NCBI RefSeq assembly: GCF_002013375.1
Contig: NZ_MAEW01000003.1
Span: 682,001-746,000 of the forward strand
Reading direction: 5' to 3'
DNA from: Mycobacterium sp. D16Q13
GTDB taxonomy: Bacteria; Actinomycetota; Actinomycetes; Mycobacteriales; Mycobacteriaceae
DNA length: 64,000 nt
Positions 16,444 to 25,563 of this stretch are shown here, piece by piece. Below the pieces are notes generated by a model. It was not told the origin of the DNA. It saw only the letters and a list, made by a program, of their open reading frames with translations, and did no database searches. Made by a program: the position numbers and the translations under genes. How positions within the stretch are numbered: the stretch's first letter is position 1; the number at the start of each line of letters is the position of its first letter.

Positions 16444-17190
16444 GTGAGCTACGACGCACAACTCCGGGTCTGGCGAGGCGATGACGACGGCGGTGAGCTC
16501 GTCGATTACACCGTCCCGGTGAGCGAGGGCGAGGTGGTGCTCGACATCATCCATCGCATCCAAGCCACCCAGGCCTCAGACCTGGCGGTGCGCTGGAACT
16601 GCAAGGCCGGCAAGTGCGGGTCCTGCTCGGCGGAGATCAACGGCCGTCCACGGCTGATGTGCATGACCCGGATGTCGACTTTCGATGAGTCCGACACCAT
16701 CACCGTGACCCCCTTGCGCGCCTTCCCGGTGATTCGCGACCTGGTCACCGACGTGTCGTTCAACTACCAAAAGGCCAGGGAAGTCCAATCATTCACCCCG
16801 CCGAAAGACTTGAAACCCGGCGAGTACCGGATGCAGCAGGAGGACGTGGAACGGTCACAAGAGTTCCGCAAATGCATCGAATGCTTCCTCTGCCAGAACA
16901 CCTGCCACGCGGTGCGCGACCATGAGGAGAACAAGAAAGCCTTCGCCGGCCCGCGCTATCTCATGCGCGTGGCCGAGCTGGAGATGCACCCACTGGACGT
17001 CGCCGACCGTCGTGAGGTGGCACAGGAAGAACTTGGCCTTGGCTACTGCAACATCACCAAGTGCTGCACCGAGGTGTGCCCGGAAGGCATCCACATCACC
17101 GATAACGCGCTGATCCCGATGAAGGAACGCGTTGCCGACCGCAAGTACGACCCGATTGTCTGGTTGGGCAATAAGTTGTTCCGTCGTTAG
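16444..17190 (+). CDS. sdhB: Succinate dehydrogenase iron-sulfur subunit (Sdh1-type)
   Basis: Start is GTG 16444 after AAGGAAA, giving about 248 residues; upstream sequence in this frame belongs to sdhA. The plant-type [2Fe-2S] motif is CKAGKCGSC with a later Cys in RLMCM, and the C-terminal ferredoxin domain has CIECFLCQNTC and CNITKCCTEVCPEG, giving ligands for the further clusters. It carries electrons from the FAD to the membrane anchor. Third structural gene of the operon, homologous in order and length to Rv0247c. Confidence 0.95.
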   Translation: MSYDAQLRVWRGDDDGGELVDYTVPVSEGEVVLDIIHRIQATQASDLAVRWNCKAGKCGSCSAEINGRPRLMCMTRMSTFDESDTITVTPLRAFPVIRDLVTDVSFNYQKAREVQSFTPPKDLKPGEYRMQQEDVERSQEFRKCIECFLCQNTCHAVRDHEENKKAFAGPRYLMRVAELEMHPLDVADRREVAQEELGLGYCNITKCCTEVCPEGIHITDNALIPMKERVADRKYDPIVWLGNKLFRR

Positions 17191-17214
17191 CCAGGTATGG
17201 CATAGGAGGAATCC

Positions 17215-17823
17215 GTGGAAACCTGGCTTGTCATCGTCATCTCCGTCGCCTGCCTGGCAGCCGCAGGTGCCGTAGTGGGCTTGACCCTGCTGGCAATCCT
17301 TGCCGCAGGGGGTATCTCCGCCGCGCGATTCAACCTCACCCCCGTGGCCGCCGATCAGCTGCGCGAGTACCTGAACTCCGAAGCCTCCTTCGCGCTCTCC
17401 GTGCAGCGCGACTTCTTCAATCCGCCCGACCAGGTGTTCAAGGCCTTACTCGACGAGCGCTTCATGAGCTGGATCCCCTTCACCAAGGGAGTGGACTACG
17501 CCGGCACAGCACTGCGTGAAGTAGGAACCAAGCGCGCGTTCGTCAACACCTTCGGGGTGCTGGCCGAACAGATCGTCGTCAATGAGCCCAATCACATCCT
17601 GGGCGTCACCATCACCGCGTGTTCCATTCCGCTGGTTCTGGATTCAGCCGCAGAGATCTTCGAGGTAGCGGACAACGGTACGGGCGGCACCCGGCTGACC
17701 TGGCATGTGGGTGGCACCCCGAAGTGGATCGGTTGGCTGCCGCTGCGCCTGGCCGCCCCCTTCGTTCGCCCCGTCGCCCGATGGCAGATCGGCAAGCTCC
17801 GAGCCATCATCGGGCGCCGCTGA
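17215..17823 (+). CDS. Membrane-anchored SRPBCC (START-like) domain protein
   Basis: 202 residues from GTG 17215, preceded by a very strong AGGAGG. An N-terminal hydrophobic helix (about 4-35) anchors it, and residues 55-200 look like a polyketide cyclase/SRPBCC hydrophobic-pocket domain (FFNPPDQVFKALLDERFMSWIPF, GGTRLTWHV). It follows sdhB by 24 bp and may be read with the sdh operon. Ligand unknown; proteins of this type bind lipids or hydrophobic metabolites. Confidence 0.75.
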   Translation: METWLVIVISVACLAAAGAVVGLTLLAILAAGGISAARFNLTPVAADQLREYLNSEASFALSVQRDFFNPPDQVFKALLDERFMSWIPFTKGVDYAGTALREVGTKRAFVNTFGVLAEQIVVNEPNHILGVTITACSIPLVLDSAAEIFEVADNGTGGTRLTWHVGGTPKWIGWLPLRLAAPFVRPVARWQIGKLRAIIGRR

Positions 17824-17897
17824 ACTCCAAGTTGTTGGCCAGGACTTTGTGGCTGGTTGCCAATGCCCATTTCACGCAATGCGGGCAGCATCGGAAT

Positions 17898-18053
17898 ATG
17901 GGAGACATCGTGAGCGTGGCCGATATCCGCACTGCCATCAAAGAGCTGTCGTTACGCGCCGACCTTGCCGATCGCGAAGGTCGCGCCGATGATGCACGCG
18001 AGCTCCGTGATCGCGTCCGCGGATACCAGGAAGAACTCGCCCAGCGCCCCTAG
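17898..18053 (+). CDS. Small helical hypothetical protein
   Basis: A 51-residue frame from ATG 17898 (GTG 17910 or 17916 are alternatives). The sequence is rich in charged residues and is predicted to be helical (IRTAIKELSLRADLADREG, ELRDRVRGYQEELAQ) without membrane segments or Cys. Codon usage looks like its neighbours, with G/C at third positions, which is the main support. No family recognised. Confidence 0.45.
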   Translation: MGDIVSVADIRTAIKELSLRADLADREGRADDARELRDRVRGYQEELAQRP

Positions 18054-18093
18054 GCGACGCTGCCACCAGGGCGAACTACGAGCGGGTTTCTTA

Positions 18094-18127
18094 TATCGCA
18101 TTGTATCTATATAGATCGAATGCGATA
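18094..18127. promoter_or_regulatory. Large palindromic operator upstream of arsR-type gene
   Basis: An almost perfect 34-bp inverted repeat: arms TATCGCATT/AATGCGATA flank a central perfect ATCTATATAGAT, with only two mismatched pairs. It ends 8 bp before the ArsR-family ATG and is A/T-rich enough to be the promoter itself, as expected for an autorepressor site. Confidence 0.75.
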
Positions 18128-18135
18128 CTCGATGC

Positions 18136-18432
18136 ATGGACGCTTTCGAGGCGATCGCAGAGCCAAGCCGCCGAATTCTGCTCGATGCCCTGGCCGGCGG
18201 TGAATGGACCGCCGGGGAACTCGTCGCGACACTGCCCGGGCTGACACAGCCCACCGTCTCCCGACATCTACGCGTGCTGCGTGAGGCGGGTCTCGTCGAG
18301 GTCAACCCAGACGCACAACGCCGGATCTATGCGCTGCGCGCCGACGGCCTGGTCCAGATCGACCAGTGGATCGACCCCTACCGACACTTCTGGAGTGACC
18401 GGCTGAACGCGATGGAACGACACGTGCCCTAG
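18136..18432 (+). CDS. ArsR-family winged-helix repressor
   Basis: 98 residues. The helix-turn-helix reads WTAGELVATLPGLTQPTVSRHLRVLREAGLV, followed by the wing NPDAQRRIYALRADGL. No Cys or His-rich metal site typical of ArsR/SmtB sensors is present, placing it with the non-metal ArsR regulators (PhlF/activator-of-toxin-type cognates are usually SRPBCC proteins). The 34-bp palindrome directly upstream suggests autoregulation. No obvious partner gene is divergent from it; the membrane SRPBCC gene 300 bp upstream is a possible target. Confidence 0.88.
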   Translation: MDAFEAIAEPSRRILLDALAGGEWTAGELVATLPGLTQPTVSRHLRVLREAGLVEVNPDAQRRIYALRADGLVQIDQWIDPYRHFWSDRLNAMERHVP

Positions 18433-18457
18433 TGGCGGGACGACTGGCGGCAGCGAT

Positions 18458-18931
18458 CTAACGGCCCGCCCGCCGAACCTCAATGCCTTCCGCGCCCACC
18501 TGCTGACCCGGCCGGGACGTCACCTGTACCTCGACTTCCCGCCCGGTCGTCTTGTCGATCAATTCCAGCGGCTTGCGCCCGTCCTGCAGGTACTCGTCCC
18601 CCCACTTGAGCAGGGACAGCAGCACCGGAAGCAGATCCTCGCCCATCCGGGTCAACACGTACCCGTCTCGCTCCCGCTGGCCGGGTTCGCGGTAGGGCAC
18701 CCTCTCGATCACGCCCGCCGTCTCTAATTGCTTGAGTGCACGCGACACCGCCGGCGCCGATACCCCGATGCGCTCGGAAAACTCGTCGAACCGGGTTGAG
18801 CCGTAGAAGCATTCGCGAACGATCAGAAATGCAGTCTTGGTGCCGAGTAAGTCCAGGGCCTTCCCGATCGAACACGCATCGGTGTTCCAGCGGGAGCGGT
18901 CCTGCAACAGCCGCTCAAACTCCATGGTCAC
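18458..18931 (-). CDS. HxlR-family transcriptional regulator
   Basis: 157 residues (GTG 18931; ATG 18925 also possible after AGCAGG). Winged helix with CSIGKALDLLGTKTAFLIVREC and the recognition segment GVSAPAVSRALKQLETAGVI, then the wing RERDGYVLTRMGEDLLPVL, all typical of HxlR (DUF24) proteins. Divergent from an SDR gene; between them are TAACGCTTGCGTTA and CTAACTAACG-AAAT-CGTTAGTTAG palindromes sharing the TAACTAACG half-site. It probably represses both itself and the SDR, responding to an electrophile or redox signal as other family members do (inference). Confidence 0.9.
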   Translation of the reverse strand: MTMEFERLLQDRSRWNTDACSIGKALDLLGTKTAFLIVRECFYGSTRFDEFSERIGVSAPAVSRALKQLETAGVIERVPYREPGQRERDGYVLTRMGEDLLPVLLSLLKWGDEYLQDGRKPLELIDKTTGREVEVQVTSRPGQQVGAEGIEVRRAGR

Positions 18932-18945
18932 CTGCTCATTGTAAC

Positions 18946-18959
18946 TAACGCTTGCGTTA
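18946..18959. promoter_or_regulatory. Palindromic site near hxlR-type gene
   Basis: TAACGCTTGCGTTA, perfect 6-bp arms with a TT spacer, directly upstream of the HxlR gene start. The preceding TAACTAACG half-site matches the palindrome at 18982-19005. Confidence 0.6.
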
Positions 18960-18981
18960 TTCAGCTAGTGTCGCTAGCGTC

Positions 18982-19005
18982 CTAACTAACGAAATCGTTA
19001 GTTAG
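18982..19005. promoter_or_regulatory. Palindromic operator at the SDR gene
   Basis: CTAACTAACG and CGTTAGTTAG form a perfect 10-bp inverted repeat around AAAT. It ends at the TAGGAG ribosome site of the SDR gene, so a bound regulator would block transcription or the start region. Confidence 0.65.
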
Positions 19006-19014
19006 GAGATGGGA

Positions 19015-19710
19015 ATGATCGAAAACAAGGTCGTACTGGTCACCGGAGGACGCCGCGGGTTGGGCGCGGCCATCGTCGACGAGGTGCTGAGCCGCGGAGC
19101 CCGCAAGGTCTACAGCACCGCCCGCCAACCCTTCGAGGACCCGCGTGAGCAAGTGGCGACCAAACAGCTCGAGGTAGCCTCCGAGTCCTCGGTACAGGCC
19201 CTGGCCAGCGAGCTAGCCGACGTCGACGTTGTGATCAACAACGCCGGTGTGCTGCATCCCGATTCCCTGCTCACCGGCGACCTCGAACGAGTCGAGGCCA
19301 CGTTCCAGACCAACGTGTTCGGCCCGCTTCGGGTCATCCGGGCGTTCGCCCCGATCCTCAAGGCCAATGGTGGCGGAGCGATCGTCAACATCCACTCGGT
19401 GCTCTCGTGGCTGGGTGGCGCAGGCGCCTACGGCGCGTCGAAGGCAGCCATCTGGTCGGTGACCAACACGCTGCGCCTTGAGCTGGAGCCTCAGCACACG
19501 CACGTGCTGGGCGTGCACGCCGGATTCATCGACACCGACATGGTGTCCGCCCTTGACGTTCCGAAGACACCACCCGGCGTGATCGCGGCACGCATCATCG
19601 ACGCGCTGGAGAAGGGCGACAACGAGGTGCTGACCGACGATCTCACCGCCCAGGTCAAGTCCCAGCTATCCGGGCCCGTCGAGAACCTCGCCTACCGCCC
19701 CGGCCACTAG
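19015..19710 (+). CDS. Short-chain dehydrogenase/reductase
   Basis: The start at ATG 19015 has AGGAG six bases upstream; ATG 19009 overlaps that site. The protein is 231 residues with the classical SDR cofactor motif LVTGGRRGLGAAI, NNAG, the catalytic Ser in IHSVLSWLG and YGASK with Tyr/Lys. The Arg pair after TGG suggests NADPH preference. Divergent HxlR regulator and palindromes suggest inducible expression. It may be co-transcribed with the tautomerase gene 28 bp downstream. Substrate unknown. Confidence 0.92.
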   Translation: MIENKVVLVTGGRRGLGAAIVDEVLSRGARKVYSTARQPFEDPREQVATKQLEVASESSVQALASELADVDVVINNAGVLHPDSLLTGDLERVEATFQTNVFGPLRVIRAFAPILKANGGGAIVNIHSVLSWLGGAGAYGASKAAIWSVTNTLRLELEPQHTHVLGVHAGFIDTDMVSALDVPKTPPGVIAARIIDALEKGDNEVLTDDLTAQVKSQLSGPVENLAYRPGH

Positions 19711-19738
19711 TCCGCGCGCCAACCAGGAGACCACCGAG

Positions 19739-20667
<929 letters not shown>

Positions 20668-20686
20668 TCACCTCTAGTCTTGCTTC

Positions 20687-21484
20687 ATGACGTCACATGT
20701 GACCCTACGCGTCGACGGCCAGGTAGCTCGCGTCACCTTGTCCCGGCCCGAGAAGCTCAACGGACTCACCATCGACATGCTCAACGGGCTGACCGCCGCC
20801 GCGCGCCATATTGCCTCCGACACCTCGATCCGGGTGGTGGTGTTGTCCGGTGAGGGGGACACATTTTCTACCGGACTGGATTTCGCGGCCGCCGGGAAGG
20901 ACCCCGCGCGCGTTGTCGCGAACTTCATTCCGCTCCCCTGGCTGGGTACCAACGGTTTCCAGGAGGCCTGCTGGGCGTGGCGCCGGTTGCGCATCCCCGT
21001 GATCGCCGTCGTCCAGGGGCGTTGCTACGGCGGCGGGTTGCAGCTGGCACTGGCCGCCGACTTCCGGTTCACCACGCCCGACGCCGAGTTCTCCATCCTC
21101 GAGGCCAAATGGGGTCTTATCCCGGATATGTCCGGAAGCGTCACGCTGAGTCAATTGATTGGAATTGACACCGCCAAACGGCTCACCATGACCGGCGAGA
21201 TGTTCGACGGCTTCTACGCCAAGGAGATCGGCCTGGTCACCCAGGTGAGCGCCGACCCGGAGGCCGACGCGCAGGAACTCATCGACCAGATCCTGTCCCG
21301 CTCCCCTGATTCGGTGTCGGCGACCAAGACCCTGTTCGACAGGGCATGGTCCATGGTGCCGCGACGTGCCTTCGGCCTGGAGCGGCGCCTGCAGCTGCGG
21401 CTCATGCGTGGACCCAACTTCGCCATCGCACGCAAGGCCGGTATCGATAAGTCCGAACCTCAGTTCAAGGCCCGCAGCATCTAG
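20687..21484 (+). CDS. Enoyl-CoA hydratase/isomerase (crotonase) family protein
   Basis: 265 residues. Crotonase hallmarks: LSRPEKLNGLTIDML, the oxyanion-hole segments GEGDTFSTGLDF and RCYGGGLQLALAADFRF, and FSILEAKWGLIPDMSGS. The first catalytic Glu position of hydratases is occupied by Leu/Gln (GGGLQ), whereas an Asp follows at IPDMSG, a pattern more usual in isomerases or other crotonases than in true 2-enoyl-CoA hydratases. Cytosolic, acyl-CoA substrate; precise reaction unclear. Confidence 0.88.
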   Translation: MTSHVTLRVDGQVARVTLSRPEKLNGLTIDMLNGLTAAARHIASDTSIRVVVLSGEGDTFSTGLDFAAAGKDPARVVANFIPLPWLGTNGFQEACWAWRRLRIPVIAVVQGRCYGGGLQLALAADFRFTTPDAEFSILEAKWGLIPDMSGSVTLSQLIGIDTAKRLTMTGEMFDGFYAKEIGLVTQVSADPEADAQELIDQILSRSPDSVSATKTLFDRAWSMVPRRAFGLERRLQLRLMRGPNFAIARKAGIDKSEPQFKARSI

Positions 21485-21528
21485 AGAGCGTTGCCTATGC
21501 GGAGCGACCTAACATGGGCCTTTTTCGC

Positions 21529-21843
21529 TCAGCCCGCCGCGGGGACGCAATCACGAAGCTCGGGCGCCATGCCGTAAGGCCCCCACATCTGACGCTCCGC
21601 ATCTTGGCGGGCCTCAGGCTCGTTACTTCCGTGACCGATCACCGAGCCGGCCCACTGCTTCATCCCGAAACCCATGCCCGGCATGCTTCCCGGGCCAAAG
21701 CCTGGTGGGCCAAAGTTGTTGTTGGCATACACCTGGCACTGGACCGCGACTGGTCCCTCACCCGGCACCGCCGACGCGACCGGCGCAGCGAACACCGCGA
21801 CCGACATACCCACCCCTGCGACTATCGAACAAATCGTCCGCAT
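21529..21843 (-). CDS. Small secreted protein, Gly/Met-rich
   Basis: Start ATG 21843, directly after a CGAGGAGGAGGAGCT ribosome site. 104 residues: a Sec signal peptide (MRTICSIVAGVGMSVAVFAA, cleavage probably after ASA) then PGEGPVAVQCQVYANNNFGP, a flexible FGPGSMPGMGFGMK segment and a C-terminal helix with a second Cys (ELRDCVPAAG). The two cysteines could form a disulfide in the cell envelope. No family recognised; mycobacterial species-type secreted protein. Confidence 0.75.
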   Translation of the reverse strand: MRTICSIVAGVGMSVAVFAAPVASAVPGEGPVAVQCQVYANNNFGPPGFGPGSMPGMGFGMKQWAGSVIGHGSNEPEARQDAERQMWGPYGMAPELRDCVPAAG

Positions 21844-21931
21844 AGCTCCTCCTCCTCGGTATCTGGCAATAGTTTGCCACAGACCGAGTATCACCCGCAC
21901 TGCCGCTTCGCGGAGCAGAACCGGAGGGTCG

Positions 21932-22948
21932 CTAGTGTCCGAGGTATCCGTGCGCGGCGGCCACATCGGGGTGCGCTCGCAGCCGGCTCTTCCAGGCATT
22001 CTCGCCGTAGGTCGCGTGAATCGGGTCGTCCGGGTCCGCCGTGACACCTCGCGCCCGATCCCGGAGTTCCGGCGGCAGCTCCAGCGTGGGGATGTGCGCG
22101 TCAAGCCTGGGGTTGAAGAAATAGGCGACAGAAACGCGGGGCTTGCCCGTCAGCGTCACCCGGTGACGGGTGGCACGTAGATATCCGCCACTGGCCCGTT
22201 CGAGCAGTTCGCCGATGTTCACGATGAATGCGCCCGCGCGCCCGGGCGCGTCCAGCCAGACCCCGTCCACTTCGACCTGCAGGCCGCCGGCATCCGGTTC
22301 GGCCAACAACAAGGTCAGCACGCCAGAGTCGCGATGCGCGCCCACACCCTGCGCGGTTGTCCCGCTGGCGGGATATCGGATGACCTTGATCAGGGTCGCG
22401 GGTTCGACACCGAATGCCTCGTCGAATACTCCGCCCGCCGATCCAAGGGCAATAGCCCACTCCCGCAGCAGCTTTCGCCCCACTGCCGCCAGGGCGGCAT
22501 CCCAGCTCGCGAGGCTTGCCCGCAACTCGGGAACCGCCTGCGGCCACTGATTGGGCCCCTGCAACCGCAGGTAATCAGGGCCTTCACCGCGCGCAGCCGC
22601 CCGACGTTCTGGCCCGACGTCGATCTGCTCACGCCAATCGGTTAACCCGCCGGTCAGCTCTCCACCCAGCCGGGTGAATCCACGGAAATGGGGGCTCCGC
22701 AGCATGGCGATGGCGTCCTTGTCCGGCGCCGGTAACGCGAAAAGCCTATGAGCGGCGGCCAGCACCTCATCGGCCAATCCGGGTGAAACTCCATGGCCGG
22801 TGAGATAGAAGAACCCCACCTCATGGGTGACTTCACGCAGCGTCGCGCGTAGCTGGTCCGGATCGCCAGCCAGGTCGACGACGGGAAGATCAGCCATGCC
22901 CCCATGGTCCTCGGCAAGCCGTGCACGGGCCACGGTCTTGACCGCCAT
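21932..22948 (-). CDS. Isopenicillin N synthase-like 2-oxoglutarate/Fe(II) dioxygenase
   Basis: About 338 residues, or 321 from ATG 22897 (MADLPVVDLAG), which is the more typical N-terminus. The double-stranded beta-helix iron ligands are HRDSG (His, Asp) and RHRV (His), and RVSVAYF supplies the Arg-x-Ser that binds 2-oxoglutarate. The DIOX_N segment is VGFFYLTGHGVS. Such enzymes hydroxylate or desaturate small molecules. Nearest gene is the divergent kinase; no partner is evident. Confidence 0.9.
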   Translation of the reverse strand: MAVKTVARARLAEDHGGMADLPVVDLAGDPDQLRATLREVTHEVGFFYLTGHGVSPGLADEVLAAAHRLFALPAPDKDAIAMLRSPHFRGFTRLGGELTGGLTDWREQIDVGPERRAAARGEGPDYLRLQGPNQWPQAVPELRASLASWDAALAAVGRKLLREWAIALGSAGGVFDEAFGVEPATLIKVIRYPASGTTAQGVGAHRDSGVLTLLLAEPDAGGLQVEVDGVWLDAPGRAGAFIVNIGELLERASGGYLRATRHRVTLTGKPRVSVAYFFNPRLDAHIPTLELPPELRDRARGVTADPDDPIHATYGENAWKSRLRAHPDVAAAHGYLGH

Positions 22949-23005
22949 GAGGAAATATCACAAGTACGATGGCCAAACCGTCGGGCGAGAGGGACGCACA
23001 GGGGA

Positions 23006-24736
23006 ATGACGTCATCGGAGAGGCCCCCATCGGGTCCGGGTAGCCAGCAGCCCGGAGATCTTCCACCGGGGACGCTCATATCCGGATACGAGATAGAACG
23101 CGTCCTCGGCCGTGGCGGCATGGGGACCGTGTACCTGGCCGCGAATCCGAACCTGCAACGGCCCGAGGCTCTGAAGATTCTGAGCGCCCAAGCCTCACGC
23201 GATCCGGCCTTCCGGGCACGATTCATGCGCGAGGCCTCGCTTGCCGCTTCCCTGGACCATCCGAACATCGTCACGGTGCACAACCGCGGCGAGACGCCCA
23301 GCGGCGACCTGTGGATCGCCATGCAATACGTCCAGGGCAGCGATGCGCACTCGGAGTCCGTGAACGGTCGCATGTCGCTGACCCGCGCCGTTCACATCAT
23401 CAGCGAGGTCGCCAAGGCGCTCGACTATCTGCATGCCCGGGGTCTGGTGCACCGCGATGTGAAACCGGCCAACATCCTGTTGTCCGAGGGAGACCGCCGA
23501 ATCATGTTGGGCGACTTCGGCGTCACCCGCGCACTCGACGACGCCAATACCGTCACCTCGGCGGGGAATGTGACCGCGACGATCGGATATGCCGCACCGG
23601 AGGTCCTGTCCGGCGCGGCGATCGATGGCCGCGCCGACGTCTATGCGTTGGGCTGCACACTCTTTCGGATGCTGGCGGGCCAGCCACCGTTTGGCTCCGG
23701 CAGGTCGCTACCCGCGATCATCAACGCGCACCTTTCGGCACCTCCGCCCCGGATCTCCCAATTCGCCGCGGTGCCCGAGTCAATGGATGCATTGATCGCC
23801 AAGGCGATGGCCAAAAGCCCCATTGATCGTTATCAAAGCGCCGGGGAGTTCGCGCTGGCCGCGCAGCAGATCCTGGCAGACCCGCATCAGCACAGGCAGA
23901 GCGTGACCCAGCCGGTGCCAACCACCACACCCCGGCCAGGCGCGGCCCGAACGTTGGGTAAGCACAAACGCATTGCGGCGATTGCCGGCACCGTCGTCCT
24001 GCTCGTCGCATCGGCTGTGGTCGCCGTCGTCATCTGGCCCCGCCATGACAGCGAGAGAAAACCCAAGCCTGCGCCCGGGCCGAGCGCCGCCGCCGTCAAG
24101 CCGGGCGAATCGCTGGCCGGACAGCCCAACACCATCCTCGACACGTTGCTACCCGGCCAGTTCGACTATCCCGACGGGTGGGAGAAGAATCCGTCGCCCA
24201 CCTTCAGGTCCGGGGAGTTCAACCCTGCGATGCCACCCGGCGCGGCCACCACCGTGGGCGGAACCCCCGCGGGCTGCAACACCATTGACCCCATCTGGGC
24301 GCTGCGCGCCAAGGACCGCGAGACGTCGACGTTGCATCTACGCGATCGCAAGAAGCCTGAGCGGGAGATCCTGATCCGGATCGTCCCGGCATCCGAAGCC
24401 CTCTCCACCGACGACACCTCCGACGCGCTGATGAAATGCGATGCCGTCGCGTACACCATCCCCGGTGCGAGCACCACGTGGCGATGCTCATTCGAGTTCG
24501 ACGAGCCTGCGCCGGTCCAGAATGGCCACAAGGAGCTCACCGCAACGGAATCGTGCTTCACGTTTCCGTCCGGAGCGAACAGCATGCGACAGCATGTCTC
24601 GTTCAACGTCGTACGCGGCCTACTCGTGTACATCCTGGCCAGCGGTGCGTCCAACCGCAACGATGCGGCGGGTTCGCTCAGCGCGACCGCGTTGAATTTC
24701 GCGACTGCGATGAAGATCCTGCGCTACGGCCGCTAG
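23006..24736 (+). CDS. Transmembrane serine/threonine protein kinase (Pkn type)
   Basis: ATG 23006 has an adjacent AGGGGA site. The product has 576 residues: kinase domain about 28-292 with GRGGMGTVYLA, Lys57 in PEALKIL, HRDVKPANIL (Asp151), GDFGVTR (Asp170) and an activation loop with several Thr; a Pro/Thr-rich linker; one membrane helix about 322-344; and an extracytoplasmic domain of about 230 residues with conserved-looking cysteines (TPAGCNTIDP, KCDAV, TWRCSF, SCFTF). This is the mycobacterial PknE/F/H-like plan with a receptor domain I do not recognise. It overlaps the convergent DinB-like gene by 4 nt. Confidence 0.93.
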   Translation: MTSSERPPSGPGSQQPGDLPPGTLISGYEIERVLGRGGMGTVYLAANPNLQRPEALKILSAQASRDPAFRARFMREASLAASLDHPNIVTVHNRGETPSGDLWIAMQYVQGSDAHSESVNGRMSLTRAVHIISEVAKALDYLHARGLVHRDVKPANILLSEGDRRIMLGDFGVTRALDDANTVTSAGNVTATIGYAAPEVLSGAAIDGRADVYALGCTLFRMLAGQPPFGSGRSLPAIINAHLSAPPPRISQFAAVPESMDALIAKAMAKSPIDRYQSAGEFALAAQQILADPHQHRQSVTQPVPTTTPRPGAARTLGKHKRIAAIAGTVVLLVASAVVAVVIWPRHDSERKPKPAPGPSAAAVKPGESLAGQPNTILDTLLPGQFDYPDGWEKNPSPTFRSGEFNPAMPPGAATTVGGTPAGCNTIDPIWALRAKDRETSTLHLRDRKKPEREILIRIVPASEALSTDDTSDALMKCDAVAYTIPGASTTWRCSFEFDEPAPVQNGHKELTATESCFTFPSGANSMRQHVSFNVVRGLLVYILASGASNRNDAAGSLSATALNFATAMKILRYGR

Positions 24737-25302
24737 TTCTTCGGCGACCAGGGCGTGAGCCAGTCGGTGGGCTCCCAACCCTCGACGGCCGCCAGCAGCT
24801 CATACATCGTTGCGCCATCAACGGCCTCGCGAATGATGTCCGCATGACCCGCGTGCCGGGCCAGCTCCTCGATGATGTGCAACGCCACCCATCGCACATT
24901 CCACGCATCGATGTCCTTGGGGAACCACGGCGCCGCCGGGACCGGTACCGGAGTGTCCAGTCCCTTCTCTTTGATGGCCGCCAGTGTCGCCTCGCTTTGC
25001 GCGGAGAATGCGGCCACGGCTCCGGCGAGTGTTTCGTCCTCACGCAAGGTGAATTCGTCCTCGGCCCGTTGCCTGTCGGGTCCGGGGTTGGGCGCGGCGA
25101 CAATCTTGTCAGTCCAGCCCGCCAACATGTTGGTGACGTGCTTGATGAGCCCACCGATCGACAGGGTGCCCGCTGTCGGGGTCAAACGTGCCTGGTCGTC
25201 GGTCAGTCCAAAGGCCACGATCCGAAAGGCGTCTTGCTGCTGAGCGATGTACTCGATCAGCCCATCCAACTCGGTGGGAACGGGTGGGGGCATGGCAGGC
25301 AT
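24733..25302 (-). CDS. DinB-like (DUF664) family protein
   Basis: 189 residues from ATG 25302 (AGAGGA upstream). Four-helix bundle of the DinB/YfiT superfamily: GLIKHVTNMLAGWTDKI with a His, and NVRWVALHIIEELARHAGHADIIRE with the HxxxH pattern that binds a divalent metal. DUF664 members include actinobacterial mini-circle proteins and thiol-dependent transferases, so a bacillithiol/mycothiol-related role is possible but unproven. Confidence 0.85.
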   Translation of the reverse strand: MPAMPPPVPTELDGLIEYIAQQQDAFRIVAFGLTDDQARLTPTAGTLSIGGLIKHVTNMLAGWTDKIVAAPNPGPDRQRAEDEFTLREDETLAGAVAAFSAQSEATLAAIKEKGLDTPVPVPAAPWFPKDIDAWNVRWVALHIIEELARHAGHADIIREAVDGATMYELLAAVEGWEPTDWLTPWSPKN

Positions 25303-25474
25303 AACGAAGTTCCTCTCAGGGGCTGTGAGCTGGCATGCACAAGCCAACACCACGCCACCGACATCACTCCCCCGGATCTGTGAAAAAATGCCCCCTGACC
25401 TGCAATGTCGAATTGTGATGACAACCACAAGGCCAGGACTTTTGTCACACGCTACTCAGCGGTATAGTTCAGTT

Positions 25475-25490
25475 GTTACCGGTGGGTAAC
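25475..25490. promoter_or_regulatory. Palindrome in the fadE5 upstream region
   Basis: GTTACCGGTGGGTAAC: perfect 6-bp arms around GGTG, about 75 bp before fadE5. The whole 25303-25563 gap (261 bp) holds no supportable gene and is the fadE5/DinB promoter region. Confidence 0.5.
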
Positions 25491-25563
25491 TTAATCAGTA
25501 GTAAGAACCCAACCGAATATCAGAACAGCCCCACGAGACCACGGTCAGACCCAAGAGAAAGCA

